Assembly: GCF_047971185.1 (NCBI RefSeq) | Contig: NZ_JBKDZH010000056.1 | Coordinates: 1-64,000 of the forward strand | Source of the DNA: Kluyvera sp047971185 | GTDB taxonomy: Bacteria; Pseudomonadota; Gammaproteobacteria; Enterobacterales; Enterobacteriaceae | DNA: 64,000 nucleotides | Reading direction: 5' to 3' | Part shown: one piece after another, positions 50,980-63,528 of the stretch | How the letters are laid out: each line of letters starts with the position of its first letter | Position numbering within the stretch: the first letter of the stretch is position 1 | Notes under the pieces: model-generated | Seen by the model: only the letters and a program-made list of their open reading frames with translations | What the model was told of the DNA's origin: nothing | Database searches by the model: none | Position numbers and translations under genes: made by a program

Positions 50980-52171
50980 AACGTAAAGCCTCAGCGGGTT
51001 GGGTGGCGGCAGCGCGCCAGGAAGGGTACAGCGTTGACAGCAGCGCCAGGGCCATCGCCACCAGCGCAATCACGATAACCTGCAGCGGCTCGATGGCAAC
51101 CGGCAGCGCCGCGCCGTCGAGGAACGCGCCGATAATCGGCATTAAATTATTGAGCTGGCTGGCGAGCAGCACGCCCAGCACCGCGCCGAGCAGCGCGCCG
51201 ATGATGCCCGCGCTGGCCCCCTGCACCATAAAGACGGTGAGGATCTGCCGCGGCGTCAGCCCCTGGGTTTGCAGAATGGCCACTTCGCCCTGCTTCTCCA
51301 TCACCATCAGCCCCAGCGAGGTGATGATGTTAAACGCGGCGACCGCGACGATCAGGCTCAGCAACAGCCCCATCATGTTCTTTTCCATACGCACGGCCTG
51401 GAACAGCTCGCCTTTACGCTCGCGCCAGTCCTGCCATTTGGTGCCTTCCGGCAGCGTTTGCTGGCTGAGGGTGTCAACCTGCAGCGGTTTATCCAGCCAC
51501 AGACGCCAGCCGGTAATGTTACCCTGCGGATAGAGCATCAGGCGCGAGGCGTCCTGAATATTGACCAGCATCTGGTAGCCGTCGACTTCGCTGTTGGCGG
51601 CAAAGGTGCCAATCACCGTAAACAGACGCTGGCTTGGCAGACGCCCCATCGGGGTGAACTGGCTGGCTGACGGCACCATCACGCGGATTTGATCGCCACG
51701 GTTAACGCCCAGTTGGCCCGCCAGCTGCTCGCCGAGGATCACGTTGTATTTTCCGGCGGTAAGATCGGTCTGCTTGACGTTCACCAGATACGGCGTCAGC
51801 GGGTCGGCCTGCGCCGGGTCAATGCCCAGCATCACGCCGACCGACACGCTGCGCGCGCTTTGCAGCACCACATCGCCGGTGGTCAGCGGCGCAACGCGCG
51901 TCACGCCCTCAAGCTTAGCGCTGGTCTGTGGGAATTTTTGCGGGTTCAGCGAGCCGTTGTCAGCGCTCAGGATGGCCTGCGGCATCAGCCCCAGAATGTT
52001 GTTTTGCAGCTCGCGTTCAAAGCCGTTCATCACCGAAAGGACGGTGACCAGCGCCATCACGCCAAGCGTAATGCCGATGGTCGACAGCCAGGAAACAAAG
52101 CGACCGAAGCGGTCCGCTGCCCGCCCGCGCATGTAGCGCAGGCCGATAAATAGTGCGACAGGTTGATACAT
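50972..52171 (-). CDS. lolC: Lipoprotein-releasing system permease LolC
   Basis: Partner permease of LolE. The 399 residues equal E. coli LolC: FIGLRYMRGRAADRFGRFVS, membrane segment STIGITLGVMALVTVLSVMN, the LolA-binding hook region in the periplasmic domain, and C-terminal membrane segments ending YPSWRAAATQPAEALRYE. The ATG at 52171 is chosen by family length; a frame open 32 codons upstream lacks support. First gene of the operon. Confidence 0.98.
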
Positions 52172-52342
52172 GTAATCCGTCTGGTTGCTGATAGCAGAAG
52201 CACGAGTATATAAGCGAAAGCGGAATGGGTAAATGACTGAACCGTAAGCGCAAGGCTGACAATTCACCGTGACGTAACACGAATGTTGAAATTTTCGCCG
52301 CGGCGGTCAATAGTGAGGTTTTCCCCAACCGTTGGCGAATTC

Positions 52343-52963
52343 ATGACGAGCCGCACCGTTAACCCTCTGATATTACGCGCTGGCGCCCTGCTGCTGGCCC
52401 TGTTCCTGATTTACACCGGCGTTAGCGCCGCGGAAAAAGTGACCTGGCTGATGGAGGTCACGCCGGTGATTATTATCGTTCCGCTGCTGCTGTTAACCGC
52501 ACAGCGCTATCCGCTGACGCCGCTGCTGTACGCGTTGATTTTCTGCCACGCCGTTATTTTGATGGTCGGCGGTCAGTATACCTACGCGAAGGTGCCGATT
52601 GGCTTTGACGTGCAGGCGTGGCTGAACCTGAGCCGCAATCCGTATGACAAGCTGGGCCATTTCTTCCAGGGGCTGGTTCCGGCGCTGGCGGCGCGCGAAA
52701 TTCTGCTGCGCGGCGGGATTGTGCGGGGCCGTAAAATGCTGGCATTTCTGGTGTGCTGCGTGGCGCTGGCCATTAGCGCCACCTATGAGCTGATCGAGTG
52801 GTGGGCCGCGCTGGCGATGGGGCAAGGCGCGGATGACTTCCTCGGCACCCAGGGCGACCCGTGGGATACGCAATCGGACATGTTCTGCGCCCTGCTGGGA
52901 GCGCTGACGACGGTGCTGTTGCTGGCGCGCTGGCATAGCCGTCAACTCAACGCTATCGGATGA
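52343..52963 (+). CDS. yjdF: DUF2238 inner-membrane protein, YjdF-like
   Basis: A 206-residue protein with about six membrane segments. DKLGHFFQGLVPALAAREIL, ISATYELIEWWAALAMGQGA and DFLGTQGDPWDTQSDMFCAL are DUF2238 hallmarks. In E. coli yjdF stands next to melB on the far side of the chromosome; here it also stands next to the mel genes, which supports orthology. It is divergent from lolC and converges on the SemiSWEET gene. Function unknown. Confidence 0.82.
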   Translation: MTSRTVNPLILRAGALLLALFLIYTGVSAAEKVTWLMEVTPVIIIVPLLLLTAQRYPLTPLLYALIFCHAVILMVGGQYTYAKVPIGFDVQAWLNLSRNPYDKLGHFFQGLVPALAAREILLRGGIVRGRKMLAFLVCCVALAISATYELIEWWAALAMGQGADDFLGTQGDPWDTQSDMFCALLGALTTVLLLARWHSRQLNAIG

Positions 52964-53010
52964 CGCGAAGGCTTATTCGGCCTACAGGATGCCACCTGCA
53001 GGCCGGTGTT
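52959..53010. repeat. REP-like sequence between yjdF and the SemiSWEET gene
   Basis: CGGATGACGCGAAGGCTTAT followed by TCGGCCTAC is a diverged REP unit overlapping the yjdF stop, with a further CAGGCCGG inverted fragment. Confidence 0.5.
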
Positions 53011-53012
53011 CC

Positions 53013-53267
53013 CTACCCGCGACGCAGCTTAATGATCAGAATCGGCAGCGCGAACAGCAGCGTCAGAAAATTCGCCATACTCACCGCCGTATCGTTAATC
53101 ATCACGCCGTACACCAGCCACAGCGCCAGCCCGCAGACAAACATCACGTACATCAATCCCGAAATGCCCTGGGTATTGCGTGTGGTGATGACCTTAATCG
53201 CCTGCGGCAAGAAAGAGAGCGTCGTGAGGCTGGCGGCCAGATAACCAATCCAGGATGTCCATTCCAT
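53013..53267 (-). CDS. SemiSWEET-type PQ-loop sugar transporter
   Basis: An 84-residue membrane protein with three hydrophobic helices, the size of bacterial SemiSWEETs, which dimerise to pass sugars. Helix 1 carries the PQ motif (LSFLPQAIKVITTRNTQGIS, Pro21-Gln22), helix 2 is LMYVMFVCGLALWLVYGV, and helix 3 has the conserved Asn (SMANFLTLLFALP). It starts 2 bp after the melB stop, so it is almost certainly cotranscribed with melAB. Its substrate is unknown; a role in handling melibiose or its products is inference from the operon. Confidence 0.9.
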   Translation of the reverse strand: MEWTSWIGYLAASLTTLSFLPQAIKVITTRNTQGISGLMYVMFVCGLALWLVYGVMINDTAVSMANFLTLLFALPILIIKLRRG

Positions 53268-53269
53268 GA

Positions 53270-54700
53270 TCAGGCCTGCACATCGCGCGCCACGCTGGAC
53301 ACCGCCACCGGTTTTTCCAGCACCACGGCGGGCTGAGGCACTTTACGGTACTTATCCAGCAGGTGGATCTGTATCTTGCGCAGCGTATCGCCGTTTAACC
53401 GGTAATAGCGGAAGTACAGCACCAGCGTAACGATAAAAAACAGTGCCGGTAGCGCAATCATAATAAACTGCATGCCCTGAATGGTTTGCGCCGACTGCGC
53501 CACGTTGGGGGTATAGCCGATAATCCCCAGCACCACGGCGATGAAAAAGGCCGCAAACGCCGAGCCGCCCTTCACCACCATGGTCTGCACCGAGTAGGCA
53601 ATGCTTTCGCAGCGCACGTGCAGCTTGAATTCACCGTAGTCGACGGTATCCGCCACCATAATGACCTGAAGCACCCAGAACAGCGCCGTGCCGACGTTAA
53701 GGAACACCCCCGCCACGATAATCAGCGGCGCGTTGTGATACCCCGCCAGCGCCATGGCAAACAGCCCCGCGCAGCTGATAACCGGCAGAATGGATGCCCC
53801 GGCCCACAGCACGCGCCGCGACAGCGCATTCACCAGCCGCGGGAACAGGATCAGGGTCAGCAAATTCGCCGCCCCCGCATAGGACAGGTAGTACGGGAAC
53901 AGCGCCGCATCGCCGATCACATAGGTGAAATAGTAAATCGCAAAGCCGGTAATAATGTTGGAGGCGATATTGTAGGCCAGCGCCATACCCAGCAGACAGG
54001 AGAGCTGATCGTTTTTGTAGATTAGCGCGACGATGCCTTTCAGCGTCAGGCGAGAACTGTCGGCGGACGCATCGCTATCGGAGGAGAACACTTCATGAAC
54101 GTTGCGCAGGGTGACGAGGGTCGAGACGATAAAGAAGCCAATCAGCACCAGCGTAAACATCTGGAAGCCGAAGCCGCGATCCGCCCCGCCGACGGCGCTC
54201 ACAAACGGCAGCGTGATGCCCGCCGTCACAAACCCTGCCAGGCTGGCGAAAAAGCGCGGATACGGCACCAGCTGCTCGCGTTCGCGCTTATCAAGGGTAA
54301 TGGTCGGCACCAGCGACCAGAACGGAATATCCATGATGGTGTAGGTCATCCCCCACAGAATGTAGGTAACGCAGACAAACACCACCTGCGCGGTGCCTTC
54401 AAACAGATGGGCGCTGAACAGCAGGAACAGCACCAGTGAGTTGGCGAGCGTGCCGACGAAAATCCACGGCTTAAATTTCCCCCACCGCGTGCGGGTGGCA
54501 TTCACGATCCATCCCATAATCGGATCGTTGATCGCGTCCCAGATACGCGCCACGAGGAACAGCGTACCGACCAGGCCAACCGACAGCCCCACCACATCGG
54601 TGTAGTAATACATCAGGTACATGTAAACGATGCCGATGGCGAAATCCTTACCAAACGCCCCGAATCCGTAACTGAGTTTTGTTGTCAGAGAGATGCTCAT
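53270..54700 (-). CDS. melB: Melibiose:cation symporter MelB
   Basis: Inner-membrane GPH-family carrier importing melibiose with Na+, Li+ or H+. The 476 residues follow E. coli MelB (473) almost throughout: KLSYGFGAFGKDFAIGIVYM, the cation-site Asp55 and Asp59 in RIWDAINDPIMGW, RWGKFKPWIF, and VADTVDYGEFKLHVRCESIA. The ATG at 54700 matches the family; a GTG five codons upstream is open. The ribosome site is weak. It lies 87 bp after melA and 2 bp before the SemiSWEET gene. Confidence 0.97.
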   Translation of the reverse strand: MSISLTTKLSYGFGAFGKDFAIGIVYMYLMYYYTDVVGLSVGLVGTLFLVARIWDAINDPIMGWIVNATRTRWGKFKPWIFVGTLANSLVLFLLFSAHLFEGTAQVVFVCVTYILWGMTYTIMDIPFWSLVPTITLDKREREQLVPYPRFFASLAGFVTAGITLPFVSAVGGADRGFGFQMFTLVLIGFFIVSTLVTLRNVHEVFSSDSDASADSSRLTLKGIVALIYKNDQLSCLLGMALAYNIASNIITGFAIYYFTYVIGDAALFPYYLSYAGAANLLTLILFPRLVNALSRRVLWAGASILPVISCAGLFAMALAGYHNAPLIIVAGVFLNVGTALFWVLQVIMVADTVDYGEFKLHVRCESIAYSVQTMVVKGGSAFAAFFIAVVLGIIGYTPNVAQSAQTIQGMQFIMIALPALFFIVTLVLYFRYYRLNGDTLRKIQIHLLDKYRKVPQPAVVLEKPVAVSSVARDVQA

Positions 54701-54755
54701 AGGGTACCGGGTCACTGTTACCAGCGCCCGCCTTCTGTTATTAGCAAGAGGTAAA

Positions 54756-54778
54756 GCGCCGGATACTTTGCCCGGCGC
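54756..54778 (-). terminator. Hairpin between melA and melB
   Basis: GCGCCGG pairs with CCGGCGC over 9 bases, followed on the minus strand by TTTACC. It may partly terminate or stabilise the melA message and so lower melB expression. Confidence 0.5.
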
Positions 54779-54787
54779 CGTCTTTTT

Positions 54788-56143
54788 TTAGCGGTGCAGC
54801 CAGGCCGGCAGCCAGTCGCCGTGAGCGGCAATCAGGTCATCCACCAGCGCATAGATTTCGTCGATGCCCAGCACGGCGGCGGTATGCGGATCCATCATCG
54901 CGGCGTGATAAACCCGGTCGCGGTTTTCGGTCAGAATGGCCTCCGTCAGCAGCGTCTGCACGTTGATGTTGGTCTGCATCATCGCCGCCAGATGGGCAGG
55001 AATGGCCCCGACTTTGGTCGGTTGAATACCGTTGGCATCCACCAGGCAGGCAACTTCCACGCAGCTGCCCTGCGGCAGGTTGTCAATCAGCCCGTCGTTA
55101 CGCACGTTGCCGTAAATCACGCTCGGCTCGCCGGTCCACAGGGCGTTCATAATGGTGCTGGCGTACTCTCGCGACGGTTTAATGTCGATCCGTTCAGCGG
55201 TCTTGTACTCCTCCAGCTCCTTATGCCAGTTTGCCAGCTGCTCAACGCAGCGTTTCGGGTACTCATCCAGCGGCACTTTGTAGCGCGCAATCAGATCCTC
55301 ACGTCCCGGTTTGATAAACCACGGCGTATATTCGGCAAAATGCTCGGACGACTCGGTCACGAAGTAGCCCAGCTTTTTGAACATTTCATAGCGCACGATG
55401 TTCTGACAGCGCGCGTTGCCGTGAATGTTTGGCTGCGGCGCGCGCCCCGCGTCATAGGCCGCCAGCAGTTCCGGGTATAAATCGACATACTCGCCGCTGG
55501 CGGTTTTACGCTCCAGCTCGAGATAGAACGCCATATGGTTAATGCCCGCGCAGCGGTAACGCAGCGTCGTCGGGTCAATATCGAGATCGCGCGCCAGCTC
55601 CTCCGCCGTCCCCTGCACCGAATGGCACAGCCCCACCTGCTTGATATGCGGGTAACGGGCGTACATTGCCCAGGTATTCATCGCCATCGGGTTAACGTAG
55701 TTCAGCATGGTGGCGTTCGGGCAAAGTTCGCTCATGTCTTCGCAAATCTGCCACAGGTGCGGAATGGTGCGCAGCGCGCGCATAATGCCGCCCGGGCCGA
55801 GGGTATCGGCAATGGTCTGCTCCAGCCCGTGGCGTTTGCAGACCTCAAAGTCGGTCACCGTACAGGGTTCATAGCCGCCAATCTGGAAGGCGACGACCAC
55901 AAAATCGGCGTCCTGTAGCGCCGCGCGCTGGTCGGTGTGGCAGGTAATATGGCCGGAAGCCCCGGCGGAATCCATCAGCTTACGCACCACGATGTGCGAC
56001 TCTTCCAGCCGCGTGGTATCGATATCCATCAGCGCGATATGCGCCGCCTTCAGCGCGTCGCGATGAAAAACGTCGCCGAGAATATTTTTAACGAAAATTG
56101 TCGAACCGGCGCCGATAAAGGTAATTTTTGGTGCTGCCATCAT
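54788..56143 (-). CDS. melA: Alpha-galactosidase MelA (GH4)
   Basis: NAD- and manganese-dependent alpha-galactosidase that splits melibiose in the cytoplasm. The 451 residues equal E. coli MelA: Rossmann motif KITFIGAGSTIFVKNILGDV, VVVAFQIGGYEPCTVTDF, LGPGGIMRALRTIPHLWQIC, and the metal-binding region YRCAGINHMAFYLELER. The ATG at 56143 gives the family length; an upstream frame to 56227 lies in the control region. It is divergent from melR. Confidence 0.97.
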   Translation of the reverse strand: MMAAPKITFIGAGSTIFVKNILGDVFHRDALKAAHIALMDIDTTRLEESHIVVRKLMDSAGASGHITCHTDQRAALQDADFVVVAFQIGGYEPCTVTDFEVCKRHGLEQTIADTLGPGGIMRALRTIPHLWQICEDMSELCPNATMLNYVNPMAMNTWAMYARYPHIKQVGLCHSVQGTAEELARDLDIDPTTLRYRCAGINHMAFYLELERKTASGEYVDLYPELLAAYDAGRAPQPNIHGNARCQNIVRYEMFKKLGYFVTESSEHFAEYTPWFIKPGREDLIARYKVPLDEYPKRCVEQLANWHKELEEYKTAERIDIKPSREYASTIMNALWTGEPSVIYGNVRNDGLIDNLPQGSCVEVACLVDANGIQPTKVGAIPAHLAAMMQTNINVQTLLTEAILTENRDRVYHAAMMDPHTAAVLGIDEIYALVDDLIAAHGDWLPAWLHR

Positions 56144-56411
56144 GACTCTCCAGAACAGTAGTAGACCAGAGAATGGTGGCATGCGCCGGGAGGGAAAACT
56201 TCCACCTTCCGCTATGAGCATTCCCATAAACTCAGTTCCGCTATCTGGCCGCGTCAGATCTGAGCTTTTGGGAATAAATAAGCGAAAAAGCAGAGTATCC
56301 GGCCTGAATTGCAGGCTACTATTATTCTGAGCGGTGGGTTATGCGGCCAACTTCCCGGTTTGACGGCCCCCGTTTTGATACGATTCTGATAAATCAGGAA
56401 ATGGAGTCGCC
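56144..56411. promoter_or_regulatory. melA/melR divergent control region
   Basis: This 268-bp region should hold the MelR and CRP sites controlling melAB and melR. Inverted copies ATTCCCA (about 56219) and TGGGAAT (about 56269), each next to a GAGC, and a GGGAGGGAAAACTTCC stretch close to melA are candidate MelR sites; I cannot assign them with certainty. Confidence 0.55.
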
Positions 56412-57338
56412 ATGAGCAGCGAAGTAATCTCTCTTCTCCCGCCCGATCCCCATATGTGCAACGGTGATGAAAAACAGACCCGCAGCCCGCTGTCGCTCTA
56501 TTCTGAATACCAGCGTCTTGACGTTGAACTGCGGCCTCCGCACGCGATGCCCGCCAGCCACTGGCACGGCCAGGTTGAAGTGAACGTGCCGTTTGATGGC
56601 GACGTGGAGTACCTTATCAACAATGAAGTGGTGCAGATAAAACAGGGGCATATCACCCTATTCTGGGCCTGTACGCCGCATCAGTTAACCCGCCCGGGCC
56701 ACTGTCAGCAGATGGCGATCTTCAGCCTGCCGATGCATCTGTTCCTCTCCTGGCCGCTGGACCGGGAGCTGGTCAACTACGTCACCCACGGCATGGTGAT
56801 TAAGTCGCTTGCCACTCAGCAGCTGAGCGCTTTTGAAGTGCTGCGCTGGCAGCAGGAGCTGGCGAGCCCGAATGAGCAGATTCGCCAGCTGGCAATCGAT
56901 GAAATCGCCCTGATGCTCAAGCGCTTTAGCCTCTCTGGCTGGCAGCCGATCCTGCTAAACAAAACGTCGCGCACGCACAAAAACAGCGTCTCGCGCCACG
57001 CGCAGTTTTACGTCAGCCAGATGCTCGGTTTTATTGCCGATAACTACGATCAGGCGTTAACCATTAATGACGTCGCCGAGCACGTGAAGCTGAACGCCAA
57101 CTACGCGATGGGCATTTTCCAGCGGGTTATGCAGCTGACCTTAAAGCAGTACATCACCGCCATGCGCATCAACCACGTCCGCGCGCTGCTCAGCGATACC
57201 GATAAAACCATCATTGACGTTGCCATGACCGCGGGCTTTCGTTCCAGCAGCCGTTTTTATAGCACTTTCAGTAAATTGGTCGGCATGTCGCCGCAGCAGT
57301 ACCGCAAGCTCAGCCAGCAGAAGCGGCAAATGATCTAA
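56412..57338 (+). CDS. melR: Melibiose operon regulator MelR (AraC family)
   Basis: Melibiose-responsive activator of melAB. In its 308 residues the N-terminal cupin sensor contains SHWHGQVEVNVPFDGDVEYL and ITLFWACTPHQLT, and the C-terminal AraC DNA-binding domain (about 195-300) contains LTINDVAEHVKLNANYAMGI and MTAGFRSSSRFYSTFSKLVG, then MSPQQYRKL. E. coli MelR has 302. GGAG precedes the ATG. It is divergent from melA, and mfd lies 117 bp downstream. Confidence 0.96.
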   Translation: MSSEVISLLPPDPHMCNGDEKQTRSPLSLYSEYQRLDVELRPPHAMPASHWHGQVEVNVPFDGDVEYLINNEVVQIKQGHITLFWACTPHQLTRPGHCQQMAIFSLPMHLFLSWPLDRELVNYVTHGMVIKSLATQQLSAFEVLRWQQELASPNEQIRQLAIDEIALMLKRFSLSGWQPILLNKTSRTHKNSVSRHAQFYVSQMLGFIADNYDQALTINDVAEHVKLNANYAMGIFQRVMQLTLKQYITAMRINHVRALLSDTDKTIIDVAMTAGFRSSSRFYSTFSKLVGMSPQQYRKLSQQKRQMI

Positions 57339-57455
57339 AACGGCCCATCCCCGCATTTTCAGCGGTTGCACTCCCGCCGTCATCACGGATAATAAGTACA
57401 GCAAATTTATATTATTACCGTGGAAATACGGTCTTCTGGAGAACGTGCGCTGACT

Positions 57456-60902
<3,447 letters not shown>

Positions 60903-60939
60903 AAAATATAACCTGCTGATTCTATTAATTTTCACTCGG

Positions 60940-60970
60940 ATACGGCCGCGCTTGCGGCCGTATTGCTTTC
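60940..60970 (+). terminator. Terminator-like hairpin downstream of mfd
   Basis: ATACGGCCGC pairs with GCGGCCGTAT over GCTT, followed by TGCTTTC. Confidence 0.7.
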
Positions 60971-61039
60971 TGCCCCTGCCTGAAATCCCGTTTCATTCTT
61001 GACAAATCCCGTGCTTACTTTTGTTTACATTATAATAAA

Positions 61040-61064
61040 AATGCGTATATTTCTCATTTGCATT
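61040..61064. promoter_or_regulatory. Candidate Fur box upstream of fhuE
   Basis: Read on the minus strand, AATGCAAATGAGAAATATAC resembles the repeating GATAAT-type Fur site, in an AT-rich promoter region 85 bp before the fhuE start. Iron repression by Fur is expected for this siderophore receptor. Confidence 0.5.
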
Positions 61065-61148
61065 CATATATATGCATGCGCGTTGGCCTATAACACGACC
61101 GTCGCCACAGAGCGGCGGGAAAAAAATGACGATTGATTAAGGGTTTAT

Positions 61149-63326
61149 ATGTCTCACTCTTCCAACATCCGCAACGGCCGCCTGGCGCCGTCAATGCTGG
61201 CCATGGGCATCGCCCTGGCGTTGTCTCCCGGCTTAAGCTTTGCCGCTGGCGAAGATACGATTATCGTTGACGGCACCAGCAATACGGGCACCGACAGCGA
61301 AACGCAGGACTACAGCGTTAAAACCACCACCGCCGGCACGAAAATGCAGATGGTCCAGCGCGATATTCCCCAGTCGGTCACCATCGTCAGCGAGCAGCGC
61401 ATGCAGGATCAGCAGCTGCAAACGCTGGGCGACGTGATGAACAACACCATGGGCATCACCAGCAGCCAGGCCGATTCCGACCGTACCAGCTACTACTCTC
61501 GCGGCTTTGAGATTGATAACTACATGGTCGACGGGATCCCGACCTATTTTGAATCCCGCTGGAATCTGGGCGACGCCCTTTCCGACACCGCGCTGTTTGA
61601 ACGCGTGGAAGTGGTACGCGGTGCAAATGGCCTGATGACCGGCACCGGCAACCCTTCCGCCTCGATCAACATGGTGCGCAAACACGCCACCAGCCAAACC
61701 TTCAAAGGCAACCTTTCTGCCGAATACGGCAGCTGGAACAAGCAGCGCTACGTCGCCGACCTGCAAAGCCCGCTGACCGACGATGGCAAAGTGCGCGCGC
61801 GTATTGTGGCCGGTTATCAGAACAACGACTCCTGGCTCGACCGCTACAACAACGAAAAAACCTTCTTCTCCGGTATTCTCGATGCCGACCTCGGCGACAC
61901 CACCGCCCTGTCGGTAGGCTATGAGTATCAGCAGATTAATATCAACAGCCCAACCTGGGGCGGCCTGCCGCGCTGGAATACCGACGGCAGCACTAACCAT
62001 TACGATCGCGCGCACAGCACCGCGCCGGACTGGGCTTACAACGACAAAGACATCAACAAAGTCTTTATGACGCTGACGCAGCGCTTCGCCGATACCTGGC
62101 AGGCGACGCTGAACGCCACCCACTCCGAAGTAAAGTTCGACAGCAAGATGATGTACGTCGACGCCTATGTGAATAAAGCCGATGGCACGCTGGTTGGCCC
62201 GTACGGCAGCTATGGGCCGGGCTACGATTACGTGGGCGGGACGGGCTGGAACAGCGGTAAACGTAAAGTGGACGCGCTGGATCTGTACGCCGACGGCAGC
62301 TACGACCTGTTTGGCCGTCAGCATAACCTGATGCTGGGCGGCAGCTACAGCAAGCAGAACAACCGTTACTTCAGCTCGTGGGACAACGTCTTCCCGGATC
62401 AGATTGGCAGCTTCGATAACTTCAACAGCGCCAGCTTCCCGCAAACCAACTGGGCTCCGCAGAGCCTGGCGCAGGACGACACCACGCGCATGAAGTCGCT
62501 GTACGCCGCCACCCGTATTTCGCTGGCCGACCCGCTGCACCTGATCGTCGGCGCGCGCTACACCAACTGGAGCGTCAACACGCTGTCCTACAATATGGAG
62601 CAAAACCACACCACGCCGTACGCGGGTCTGGTGTATGACATCAACGATAACTGGTCGACCTACGCCAGCTATACCTCCATCTTCCAGCCGCAAAACGACA
62701 AAGACAGCTCCGGAAAATATCTGAAGCCGATTACCGGCAATAACTACGAGGTGGGTCTGAAATCTGACTGGATGGACAGCCGCCTGACCACCACGCTGTC
62801 GGTGTTCCGCATCGAGCAGGACAACCTGGCGCAGTCTACCGGGGTGCCAATTCCTGGCAGCAACGGCGAAATCGCCTACACCACCGCCGACGGCACCGTC
62901 AGCAAAGGCGTAGAGTTTGAGATCAACGGCGCGCTGACCGATAACTGACAGATGACCTTCGGGGCCACCCGCTATGTGGCGGAAGACAGCGACGGCAAGG
63001 CGGTGAACCCGAATCTGCCGCGCACCACCGTCAAGCTGTTCACCAGCTATCGCCTGCCGGTGATGCCTGAGCTGACCGTCGGCGGCGGCGTCAACTGGCA
63101 GAACCGGGTATACAAAGATACCGTGACGTCATACGGTACCTTCCGCGCGGAACAGAGCAGCTACGCGCTGGTAGATCTGTTCACCCGCTACCAGGTGACG
63201 AAAAACTTTGCCCTACAGGGCAATATCAACAACCTGTTTGATAAAACCTACGACACCAACATCGACGGTTCTATCGTTTACGGTGAACCTCGCAACGTAA
63301 GCATTACCGCAAGCTATCAGTTCTGA
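61149..63326 (+). pseudogene. fhuE: Ferric-coprogen/rhodotorulate TonB-dependent receptor FhuE, interrupted by an in-frame TGA
   Basis: Outer-membrane receptor for hydroxamate siderophores. Without the stop the frame gives 725 residues (E. coli 729): signal peptide ending GLSFAAG, TonB-dependent plug with QRDIPQSVTIVSEQRMQDQQ and VEVVRGANGLMTGTGNP, 22-strand barrel, C-terminal FDKTYDTNIDGSIVYGEPRN and ASYQF. Codon 600 (62946-62948) is TGA where E. coli has Trp in TDNWQMTF; the same frame resumes at once with QMTFGATRY. No base is gained or lost. The truncated product would lack the last strands and the C-terminal Phe needed for barrel assembly. It is a nonsense pseudogene or a one-base sequence error. 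Confidence 0.93.
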
Positions 63327-63335
63327 TTTAATTGC

Positions 63336-63376
63336 CAGACAAAACCAAGGGAGCCATAAGGCTCCCTATTTTGTCT
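63336..63376 (+). terminator. Terminator of fhuE
   Basis: AGGGAGCC pairs with GGCTCCCT over ATAA; outer arms CAGACAAAA and TTTTGTCTG extend the stem and supply the T-run. Confidence 0.88.
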
Positions 63377-63470
63377 GCCTGAGCATCGCGTTCCCCGGCG
63401 CCTGAGCTACAGGTTCCAGGTAGCCCGTCCAGGCGAAGCGCCGCCGGGACCAGTCCCCATCCGTCAGACG

Positions 63471-63499
63471 TAAAAAAGGCAGCCATTCGGCTGCCTTAG
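63471..63499 (-). terminator. Rho-independent terminator of ptsG
   Basis: On the minus strand AAGGCAGCC pairs with GGCTGCCTT over GAAT, followed by a T-run. Confidence 0.93.
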
Positions 63500-63528
63500 T
63501 CTCCCCAAATTTACGACCGCGAAATAAC

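Noticed and set aside
61233..62693. A 486-codon open frame antisense to fhuE
   Set aside because: Mirror frame of a recognised TonB-dependent receptor, with low-complexity Ala/Val/Gly composition and no ribosome site.
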